A program made the translations under genes and the position numbers. Shown piece by piece: positions 1 through 7,115 of a stretch of 61,281 bases of DNA. The DNA comes from Chryseobacterium gleum (GTDB lineage Bacteria; Bacteroidota; Bacteroidia; Flavobacteriales_F; PHOS-HE28): positions 1-61,281 of the forward strand of contig CAMCAZ010000015.1 of NCBI GenBank assembly GCA_945872795.1, given 5' to 3'. The notes under the pieces are model-generated. The model did not search any database and was not told where the DNA came from. It worked only from the letters and a program-made list of their open reading frames with translations. Position 1 is the first letter of the stretch, and each line of letters begins with the position of its first letter.

Positions 1-713
1 GGTACAACTACCTGCTGCTGCTGTTGGGCATCTTCATACCCTTCTTCAGCGTGGCCGTGGTCTTCGGCTTCTTCCGACGCACCTCGCCCCTGCTGCTGTG
101 GCTGCCGGTGCTGCTCTTCCTGGTCATCCACTCCTACTTCCCCAACAAACAGGAACGTTTCCTGCTGCCCATTATCCCGTTGCTCTTCGTGCTGGGCTTC
201 GTGACCTGGGAACAGTGGCGAGCACGGAGCAACTGGTGGCAAGGGCATCAGCAGCTGTGGAGGGGAACGCGGGTATTCACCTGGGGCCTGAACACCGTTC
301 TGCTGGTGGTGCTGTGCCTGAGCTACAGCAAACGCAGCCGTGTGGAGGCGCTGTACCTGTTGCGCTCACAGAACGACATCGCGGGCATCGTGATGGAGGA
401 TTCCGCCGAAGGGGAATCGCCCATGCCGCCCCTCTTTTACTGGGGCCATTGGCAGGCCACCGTGGTGCCCTGGACCTCTGCTGATGCGGACCTGGCCGAG
501 GCGCTGGCCACCTTCCCGCCCGACCGCCGACCGAACGCCGTGCTCTTCTTCGGCACCGAGGACCTGGACGAACGGATGCAGCGCGCCGAGCAGGCCATGG
601 GTCCCCTGCGTGTCATCGGACGCGCAGAACCGGGTCTGGTGGACCGTGTGGTGCACTGGCTGAACCCGGTGAACCGCAATGAGGCGATCGTGGTGGCGCG
701 CACCGCACCATAA
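1..713 (+). CDS. Membrane glycosyltransferase, C-terminal part (5' end outside window)
   Basis: The reading frame is open from the first bases of the window, so only the C-terminal ~236 residues are present. Two or three hydrophobic segments are followed by PNKQERFLLPIIP, which resembles the HKE-x-RF-x-xP signature of GT22/Alg9-like mannosyltransferases and related GT-C enzymes. These use lipid-linked sugar donors at the inner membrane. After another membrane segment (around nt 285-345) comes a soluble C-terminal domain of ~120 residues that I do not recognise. The gene ends 67 bp before the next start codon. The GT-C assignment rests on the one motif and the hydrophobicity pattern; substrate is unknown. 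Confidence 0.6.
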   Translation, partial: YNYLLLLLGIFIPFFSVAVVFGFFRRTSPLLLWLPVLLFLVIHSYFPNKQERFLLPIIPLLFVLGFVTWEQWRARSNWWQGHQQLWRGTRVFTWGLNTVLLVVLCLSYSKRSRVEALYLLRSQNDIAGIVMEDSAEGESPMPPLFYWGHWQATVVPWTSADADLAEALATFPPDRRPNAVLFFGTEDLDERMQRAEQAMGPLRVIGRAEPGLVDRVVHWLNPVNRNEAIVVARTAP

Positions 714-748
714 GCCGCATTCGGTGTCAGCACCGGGTGCACAACCGA

Positions 749-756
749 TAGCTTTG
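749..756 (+). promoter_or_regulatory. Bacteroidetes-type -7 box upstream of the PLP enzyme gene
   Basis: TAGCTTTG is an exact match to the TAnnTTTG -7 consensus of Bacteroidetes sigma-ABfA promoters. It ends 24 nt before the ATG at 781 and supports that ATG over an upstream in-frame start at 679, which lies inside the previous gene. No convincing -33 element was picked out. Confidence 0.5.
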
Positions 757-780
757 TCGGCCGAACGGCAGCACACAGCC

Positions 781-2031
781 ATGTCCGACCGCAAGATGCA
801 CCCCGAGAGCCTGATGATGAGCCACGGCTACAAGCCCGCGCTTTCCGAAGGTGCCATCAAGTGCCCCATCTTCCAGACGAGCACCTTCGTGTTCAAGAGC
901 GCCGAGGAGGGCAAGGCCTTCTTCGAAGTGGCCTATGGGCTGCGCGAGAAACGCGAGAAGGAGGAACTGGGCCTGATCTACAGCCGCCTGAACAATCCAG
1001 ACCTGCAGATCCTGGAGGAGCGGCTCTGTCTGTGGGACGAAGCTGAGGAGGGTGCCGTGTTCGAGAGCGGCATGAGCGCCATCAGCACCTGCCTGCTGGA
1101 GTTCCTCTCGCCGGGTGATGTGCTGCTCTTCAGCAATCCGCTGTACGGTGGAACGGACCACTTCATCAAACAGACCCTCACCCGTTTCGGCATCGAGGTC
1201 ATGGGCTTCTATCCGTGGGAACAGGACCGGCTGGGTGAGATCGTGAAGGCCAGTGGCAAGGCCGACCGGGTACGGATGATCTTCGTGGAGACGCCCGCCA
1301 ATCCCACCAACACGCTCATCGGCATCCGTGCCTGCGCCGACCTAGCCCGGTCGCTCAGCACGGACGACCGCAAGGTCCTGGTGGCCGTCGACAACACCTA
1401 TATGGGGCCGCTGTGGCAGCATCCCCTGAAACAGGGCGCCGACCTGGTGCTCTACAGCGCCACCAAGTACATCGGTGGCCACAGTGACGTGATCGCCGGT
1501 GCCTGCCTGGGTTCGCATGAACTGATCACCCGGGTGAAAGGCATGCGCACCTTCCTGGGCTGCATGGCCGGCCCGTGGACCGGCTGGCTGCTGCTCCGCA
1601 GTCTGGAGACGCTCAAGGCCCGGATGGACATCCAGGCGCGCAATGCCGAACAGGTCGCCTCCTTCCTGGAGAACCACCCGATGGTGCAGCGCGTGTTCTA
1701 TATCGGCCAGCTCGATGATCCGGCGCAGCAGGCCATCTACGACGACCAGTGCCTGACGGCCGGAGCGATGCTCTCCTTCACGGTGAAGGGCGGCGAGGCC
1801 GAGGCCTTCCGCTTCCTGAACCACCTGAAGCTGGTGAAGCTGGCCGTGAGCCTGGGCAGCACCGAATCACTCGCCGAGCACCCCGCATCCATGACCCATG
1901 CGGGCGTGGATCCCGAGGAGCGCACCAAACTGGGCATCACCCCCAACCTGGTGCGCCTGAGCGTCGGGGTGGAGCATCCGTCCGACCTCATCCACGATCT
2001 TGGTGTGGCATTGAGCGCCATCGCTTCCTGA
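781..2031 (+). CDS. Cystathionine gamma-synthase / gamma-lyase family PLP enzyme
   Basis: A 416-residue member of the Cys/Met-metabolism PLP-dependent family (fold type I), cytosolic. The lysine that would form the internal aldimine is about residue 229 in YSATKYIGGHSD. Upstream are the phosphate-binding region (ESGMSAIST), NPLYGGT and ETPANPTN, all in family order; length is typical. The family includes cystathionine gamma-synthase, cystathionine gamma-lyase and methionine gamma-lyase, and these motifs do not separate them. A neighbouring met gene that could decide is absent. The ATG at 781 was chosen because the family N-terminus (HGYKPALSEGAIKCPIF) follows closely and a TAnnTTTG box sits just upstream. 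terC follows after 18 bp. Confidence 0.88.
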   Translation: MSDRKMHPESLMMSHGYKPALSEGAIKCPIFQTSTFVFKSAEEGKAFFEVAYGLREKREKEELGLIYSRLNNPDLQILEERLCLWDEAEEGAVFESGMSAISTCLLEFLSPGDVLLFSNPLYGGTDHFIKQTLTRFGIEVMGFYPWEQDRLGEIVKASGKADRVRMIFVETPANPTNTLIGIRACADLARSLSTDDRKVLVAVDNTYMGPLWQHPLKQGADLVLYSATKYIGGHSDVIAGACLGSHELITRVKGMRTFLGCMAGPWTGWLLLRSLETLKARMDIQARNAEQVASFLENHPMVQRVFYIGQLDDPAQQAIYDDQCLTAGAMLSFTVKGGEAEAFRFLNHLKLVKLAVSLGSTESLAEHPASMTHAGVDPEERTKLGITPNLVRLSVGVEHPSDLIHDLGVALSAIAS

Positions 2032-2049
2032 TATCCGAACAACATCCCC

Positions 2050-2811
2050 ATGCTCGACCTCTCCGCCCTCGACTTCTCCGTTCTGTTCACCCTGAACGGC
2101 TTCATCGCCCTGCTCACGCTCACCGCCTTGGAGATCGTGCTGGGCATCGACAACATCATCTTCATCTCCATCATCAGCAATGCCCTGCCGATACCGGCGG
2201 AGCAGCGGAAGGCCCGGCAGCTGGGCCTGGCGCTGGCCATGATCACGCGGATCCTGCTGCTGCTGTCCTTGAGCTGGGTGATGAGCCTCGACAGGCCCTT
2301 TGTCACGGTGTTCGACCATCCGTTCAGCGGCCGCGACATGGTGCTGTTGTTCGGCGGTCTGTTCCTGCTGTACAAGGCCACCGTGGAGATCCACGCCAAG
2401 GTGCAGGGCCACGATGAAAGTCAGTCGAACGGAAAAAAGAGGATCCGTACCCTGGGCGGTGTGATCGCGCAGATCATCCTCATCGACCTGGTGTTCAGCC
2501 TGGACAGCGTGATCACCGCCGTGGGGATGAGCAATGAGATCGTGATCATGATCATCGCGGTGATGATCGCGGTGGGTGTGATGATGCTCGCCGCTGGGGC
2601 CATCAGCACCTTCGTGGAGAAGCACGCCACGGTGAAGATGCTCGCCCTGGCCTTCCTGGTGATGATCGGCATGGCCCTGGTGACCGAGGGCATGGGCGAG
2701 CACATCAACAAGAACTACATCTACTTCGCGATGGGCTTCAGCGTGATGGTGGAGATGCTGAACCTACGGATGATGCGCAACCGCATCATTCAGGACACCA
2801 GCTCTGATTGA
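2050..2811 (+). CDS. TerC family integral membrane protein
   Basis: A 253-residue polytopic inner-membrane protein. The TerC family signatures are present twice: LEIVLGIDNIIFIS near residue 30 and DLVFSLDSVITAVGM in the second half, each placing an acidic residue inside a membrane helix as in TerC/Alx proteins. Family members are linked to tellurite resistance, manganese export and membrane-protein metalation. Which role applies here cannot be read from sequence. It follows the PLP enzyme by 18 bp and may be co-transcribed, though no functional tie is evident. It converges on the peptidase gene 15 bp downstream. Confidence 0.88.
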   Translation: MLDLSALDFSVLFTLNGFIALLTLTALEIVLGIDNIIFISIISNALPIPAEQRKARQLGLALAMITRILLLLSLSWVMSLDRPFVTVFDHPFSGRDMVLLFGGLFLLYKATVEIHAKVQGHDESQSNGKKRIRTLGGVIAQIILIDLVFSLDSVITAVGMSNEIVIMIIAVMIAVGVMMLAAGAISTFVEKHATVKMLALAFLVMIGMALVTEGMGEHINKNYIYFAMGFSVMVEMLNLRMMRNRIIQDTSSD

Positions 2812-2826
2812 TCGGTCGTTCACCGT

Positions 2827-4896
2827 TCACGGAACCTGTGCCGCTCGGGTATTCGTCGGAACGCTCCCCCCGATGCTCTGCAGGATGATGTCCCTGTCAT
2901 TGCCGGCACCTGTGTAACGAACGACCCCGTCCATATTGATGTCCTCCTTGAAGTATCCGGCGACTGTGGCCGTGGGCACGCCGCCTCCGATCCGGCTCAG
3001 CAAGGCATCACGGTCGTTCGACGCACCGGCATAGCGGATCACCCCATCGCGTAGGGCATCTCCAGGGACCTGTACACGCCTGCCAGCGAGCAGGTCAGTG
3101 GCGAGGTTGCCACCGACCAGTGCAGCGCTACCATCGGAAAGATCGACCGAAACAGCAGTGGCGCTCAATGCGATGGACTGTGCCGTAACCACGGAGAGGT
3201 GATTGCGGTGGTGGAGGCCCACCCGGTAATTCCCGGCAGGCAGCGCAAACCCCACCGGGGAAATACCATCGACCGCCACGATATCACCATCGGCCTGGAT
3301 CAGGGCACAGCGTGTGGCGACGACGATGGAAGGTGTGGCCGCATTACGCAGGTCAAGCAGCACCCAATCCACGATGGCATTGGGGCCCGTGGTGGAGAGC
3401 ACCTGGCTGGTGGTGGTCTCGCCACCGCCGCCCACCTGCGCGGATCCTCCTTCGGTGTAGGGTTCCTGCAAAGGGATCAATCCCAATGTGTTCAGGGTGG
3501 TGGCCATCCGGCCGGTGCCGATATCGTATGGTCCGGATAGAAAGGACCTCGCTCTGACACGGACAACCGTCGGGGTGAAGTTCGGATCATAGCCGTCCAA
3601 CTGCGCGGTGGTGTTCGCTGGGTCCAGCCAATCCCGCAGGCGGTTGGTAGCTGCCGCACCATCCCAGCTTTCGCTGAACTTGGCGCAACCGGTGAAGACC
3701 GTCGCCGCATTGGCACACGTCTGGGCACCTTCGGTCATGTGGCCGATGAAGCGCTTGTTCTGATCGAACAAGGGCGAACCGCTGGACACCGCCTCCACGA
3801 TCCCGCTGTCCCAGTAATTGCGCCACATCTGGATCCCTTCCGCGTCGGCATAGGAAGTGGCGGGATCATTATCGAAGGTGATCTTCTTCACGTCGTACAG
3901 CGGGTGGTGGATCACCGTCTGGTTCAAGGGTGGGGCGCCGCTGCGGTCCCAGCCAGCGTAATAGACCCCATAAGATGCTGGTGGCGTATCGAACAGTTCC
4001 ACCAGGCAGAAATCATCATAGTAGTAGGCCGACCGGCGCACTCCTCCCGTCAGCGTCTGCGTGGTGGGGCCGGTGCTGCCCACACAGGTGGGCGAATCGT
4101 AGTTGAAGTAGAACACCCATTGGTCCACGTTGGGCTGATAGCAGTGATTGGCGAGGTAGAAGTATGGCCGGCCAGGGGTCTGGGTATTGTTGATCAGCGT
4201 TCCGGTGCAACCGTTGCCATCCGGGCGCAGGAACAAGGCCACGGCCCGCTTCTGGTCCTGCCAGGCAGCGGCCTGCGGGCACACCACATTGTTGTGGCAG
4301 GGAGCGCTCTGATAGCCCGGGTTGATATCGCGCAGCAGGCCGGCCTCGCCGAAGCGCAGGACATCCACCAGGCCATGGGTGATGCTCGAAATCCTCAACA
4401 CTCCCAATGGAACGCCCCCCGGGACCAGGTATTCGATCACCACCCGATCGCCTGGGATCAGGCTGGTGGCCATGGTCCCCAACGGCGAGGCATTGGTCCC
4501 TTCGAACCCGCCGATGAAGTAGGTCCGATCGGCATTGTACAGGAACACCTGAGCGCCATCCGGCAACCGCCAGCGATCGAACTGCACACCGAGCATCACC
4601 GCACCCGGACTGTGCAACACCACCTGGCACAGGCGGTCGCCCGAAGGCAGCGTGTTCCATGAACCGGTCTGGGGCACATCGATCATCACCGCACGCTGGA
4701 CGCCGTAGCGGAACTCCCCTTCCGTAGGAAGCAGAGCGGCCTGCCCTACAGGGTCCAAGCCCTCCACCATGACGGTCGGGACATCATTCCGCAGTTCGGT
4801 GACCACACCCCATTGTTGGGGTTGGCCACCGTGGGACAGTTGGCCGAACACGAAAGATCCTAAGATCACTCCACCGACGAAAAGTATCGTTCTCAT
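2827..4896 (-). CDS. Secreted trypsin-like serine endopeptidase with C-terminal dockerin-like repeats
   Basis: A 689-residue protein with an N-terminal signal sequence (VGGVILGSFVFG). The middle part is a chymotrypsin-fold protease of the lysyl/glutamyl endopeptidase type: catalytic His near residue 251 in YLANHCY, a following acidic segment (YYDDFCLVEL) likely holding the Asp, and the nucleophile region VSSGSPLFD. Cysteine pairs are typical of secreted enzymes. The last ~75 residues hold two tandem copies of a motif of the form DINMDGVVRYTGAGNDRD...IGGSVPTNT, with calcium-loop-like spacing as seen in dockerin-like tails of Flavobacteriales surface proteins. No classical T9SS type A domain follows. 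Expected outside the cell or on its surface; cleavage specificity unknown. Confidence 0.8.
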   Translation of the reverse strand: MRTILFVGGVILGSFVFGQLSHGGQPQQWGVVTELRNDVPTVMVEGLDPVGQAALLPTEGEFRYGVQRAVMIDVPQTGSWNTLPSGDRLCQVVLHSPGAVMLGVQFDRWRLPDGAQVFLYNADRTYFIGGFEGTNASPLGTMATSLIPGDRVVIEYLVPGGVPLGVLRISSITHGLVDVLRFGEAGLLRDINPGYQSAPCHNNVVCPQAAAWQDQKRAVALFLRPDGNGCTGTLINNTQTPGRPYFYLANHCYQPNVDQWVFYFNYDSPTCVGSTGPTTQTLTGGVRRSAYYYDDFCLVELFDTPPASYGVYYAGWDRSGAPPLNQTVIHHPLYDVKKITFDNDPATSYADAEGIQMWRNYWDSGIVEAVSSGSPLFDQNKRFIGHMTEGAQTCANAATVFTGCAKFSESWDGAAATNRLRDWLDPANTTAQLDGYDPNFTPTVVRVRARSFLSGPYDIGTGRMATTLNTLGLIPLQEPYTEGGSAQVGGGGETTTSQVLSTTGPNAIVDWVLLDLRNAATPSIVVATRCALIQADGDIVAVDGISPVGFALPAGNYRVGLHHRNHLSVVTAQSIALSATAVSVDLSDGSAALVGGNLATDLLAGRRVQVPGDALRDGVIRYAGASNDRDALLSRIGGGVPTATVAGYFKEDINMDGVVRYTGAGNDRDIILQSIGGSVPTNTRAAQVP

Positions 4897-4972
4897 GATG
4901 CCTGGAGTTCCAGCCGAAGTTAATGCCGCTGAACGCGTTTTTTCAGGCGCGCGGGACGGATGGTGGAGCCGC

Positions 4973-7009
4973 TCATCGCCCGGTGATCACGAATTCGGTC
5001 CGTCGGTTCTGGGCCCTGCCCTCGGGTGTATCGTTGGACGCCAAGGGCTTCGTCTGCCCATAACCCTTGAAGGTGAGCCGGGGCCCTGCGATGCCTTTGG
5101 TCTGCAGATAGTCCATCACCGTGAAGGCACGGTCGTTGCTCAAGGCCATATTGTCCTCGGACCGCCCCACATTGTCCGTGTGACCCTCGATGCGGATCTT
5201 CACTGTGGGGTTCTCGCGGAGGAAGGTGATCAGCTCGTCGAGGATGTACTCGCTGCTCTTGGTGATAGCCGCCGAGCTGGTGGCGTACTTGATGTCGTTC
5301 ACCCGGTAGCTCTTGCCCACTTCGATGCGCTGCACCGTCATGTCCACGGTGGCCACGGTGGCCATGGCGGTATCCTCCATGTTGAAGCTGCGCGACTCGA
5401 ACACGTGATCCGCTTTCTTGACCGTCATGATCACGTCACTCCCCGGCTTCAGGCGGAGCACTGTGGCATAGCGTCCATCACCATCATCCACCTTGATGGT
5501 CTCCACCTTGCGGGTGTCCATGTACTTGATCTCCACGAGGGCGTCCTTCACCAATTGTCCATTTTCGTCACGCACTTCGCCCTTTACGATCAGGATCTCC
5601 TCCGGACGTACGTCCGACGGAAGCTCTGTGCTGTAGATGTCCAGCCCGCCAACGCCCTTGTATCGACCACTGGCGAAGTAGGCCGTGTGCCCATCAGCAC
5701 TGACGATCAGGCCATGTTCATCCTCCTGCGTGTTGATGGGGTGACCTATGTTCTTGGGCTTGCTCCATTGGCCATCATCGCCCATGCGGCTGTAGAAGAT
5801 GTCGTAGCCTCCGATGGTCTGATGGCCCTGGCCCTCTGCGTTCTGGCGCGCCGCGAAGTAGAGCGTGCGGCTGTCGCTGTGCATGAAGGGGGCCTTCTCG
5901 TCACCCAGCGTGTTGATGCCGGGCACCGGACGAGCGTCCGACCAGCCCCCCTTGTCGTCGCGCTCACTGTAGTAGATATCCATGCCATCGCTCTTTTCGC
6001 GCAACGTGGCGAAGTAGAGCGTGCGCCCATCACCGCTCAGGGTCGGCTGGCTCTCCCACGAATCCGGGCCGTTGATGCTGGTCCCGATCTCATCCAGTCC
6101 GCTCCACTCCCACTCCTGCCCACCGATATCGAGGTTGAACTTGCTGTCGTAATGCGTGCGGAAGATGTCGCAGTTCCGGTAGCCACGGCTGTCCGCCGGC
6201 CCGCAGACGGTCACGAACATCTCCTTGTTGTTCACGCTCACCGTGACGCCGCCGTAGCTGTCGCCCACGTTGAAAGGCTCGGGCAGTGCCCGACCGGCAT
6301 TGAATGCATCGTCCAGGTCCTTTCGCCGCGCCTCGGTCAGTTCCTCCACCTCCCGGCTCACGATGTCCCCCCTGGCCTTCACCTGTAGTTTGCGGGTGAA
6401 GAACATCAGTTCATTGTCCGGTGAAAGCATCGGCAGGTACTCGTCCACCGTGGTGCTCACCAAGGGCACGACCCTGGGATCGAAGGGCATCGTGTTGCGG
6501 TAGAAATCCACGTAGAACTGGAGCTCGGGCATGATCTCCTCCACGTCCTGGTACTTCTTGTCGTAGTCCTTGGACATGCGCGTGGCATCGTCGCTGGGGA
6601 ACTTCCGGAAGGCTTCGAAGGCCTTGGCCGCCTCCGCGAACTTGTCCTCGGCGTAGTAGATCACCCCCAAGGTGTAGGGCACATCGCTGTGGTAGGTCGG
6701 ACAGGTGGCCTGCACCTTGTCGAAGTATCCGAGGGCTGCCTTATAGCCCTTGCCGCTTTCCTTGCCGATGCGATAGGCCGACAACCCGAGCTGGAACGAG
6801 CATTCCACGCACTCGGGGTCGATCTCCAAGGTGCTTTTCAGCTTCCCGTGGCGTTCCACGGGATCTTTGGCCTTGGCAGCTTCATCCAGCAGCTTCATGA
6901 TCTTCTTGTCTGTGGGTGGGGCGCAGGGGTCCATGCCCTCCTCCTGGGCCTGCAGCGAGATGCATGCGGCGAACACAAAGACCAGCAGGGAACCTGCCCG
7001 CCGCGCCAT
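4973..7009 (-). CDS. OmpA family protein with TPR, PD40 propeller and carboxypeptidase-regulatory domain (PorE-like architecture)
   Basis: A 678-residue envelope protein. Order from the N-terminus: signal sequence (MARRAGSLLVFVFAACISLQ), tetratricopeptide-like helices (~30-150), a long PD40/WD40-like propeller with repeated blades (PTLSGDGRTLYFATLR, APFMHSDSRTLYFAAR, GLIVSADGHTAYFASGR), a carboxypeptidase-regulatory-like beta domain (VKGEVRDENGQLVKDALVEI), and a C-terminal OmpA domain with IEGHTDNVGR and GRAQNRRTEF that should bind peptidoglycan. This is the domain order of PorE, a T9SS component, but paralogous OmpA/PD40 proteins share it. The start at 7009 was chosen over 7066 because a signal peptide begins there. 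The next gene upstream on this strand, an AsmA protein, ends at 7116. Confidence 0.85.
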   Translation of the reverse strand: MARRAGSLLVFVFAACISLQAQEEGMDPCAPPTDKKIMKLLDEAAKAKDPVERHGKLKSTLEIDPECVECSFQLGLSAYRIGKESGKGYKAALGYFDKVQATCPTYHSDVPYTLGVIYYAEDKFAEAAKAFEAFRKFPSDDATRMSKDYDKKYQDVEEIMPELQFYVDFYRNTMPFDPRVVPLVSTTVDEYLPMLSPDNELMFFTRKLQVKARGDIVSREVEELTEARRKDLDDAFNAGRALPEPFNVGDSYGGVTVSVNNKEMFVTVCGPADSRGYRNCDIFRTHYDSKFNLDIGGQEWEWSGLDEIGTSINGPDSWESQPTLSGDGRTLYFATLREKSDGMDIYYSERDDKGGWSDARPVPGINTLGDEKAPFMHSDSRTLYFAARQNAEGQGHQTIGGYDIFYSRMGDDGQWSKPKNIGHPINTQEDEHGLIVSADGHTAYFASGRYKGVGGLDIYSTELPSDVRPEEILIVKGEVRDENGQLVKDALVEIKYMDTRKVETIKVDDGDGRYATVLRLKPGSDVIMTVKKADHVFESRSFNMEDTAMATVATVDMTVQRIEVGKSYRVNDIKYATSSAAITKSSEYILDELITFLRENPTVKIRIEGHTDNVGRSEDNMALSNDRAFTVMDYLQTKGIAGPRLTFKGYGQTKPLASNDTPEGRAQNRRTEFVITGR

Positions 7010-7115
7010 GTTCCGGAAATGCGCCCCGCACGTGAGCGCACCGACTTGGGGAAATAGATACCTCATGCCGATGAGCAGTTGACGGAGAGACGCCCGACGC
7101 GTGGTTGTCTTGAGC

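Noticed and set aside
781-2031. SAM riboswitch upstream of the cystathionine gamma-synthase-like gene
   Set aside because: The exact -7 box leaves only about 20 nt of leader, too little for any known SAM riboswitch.
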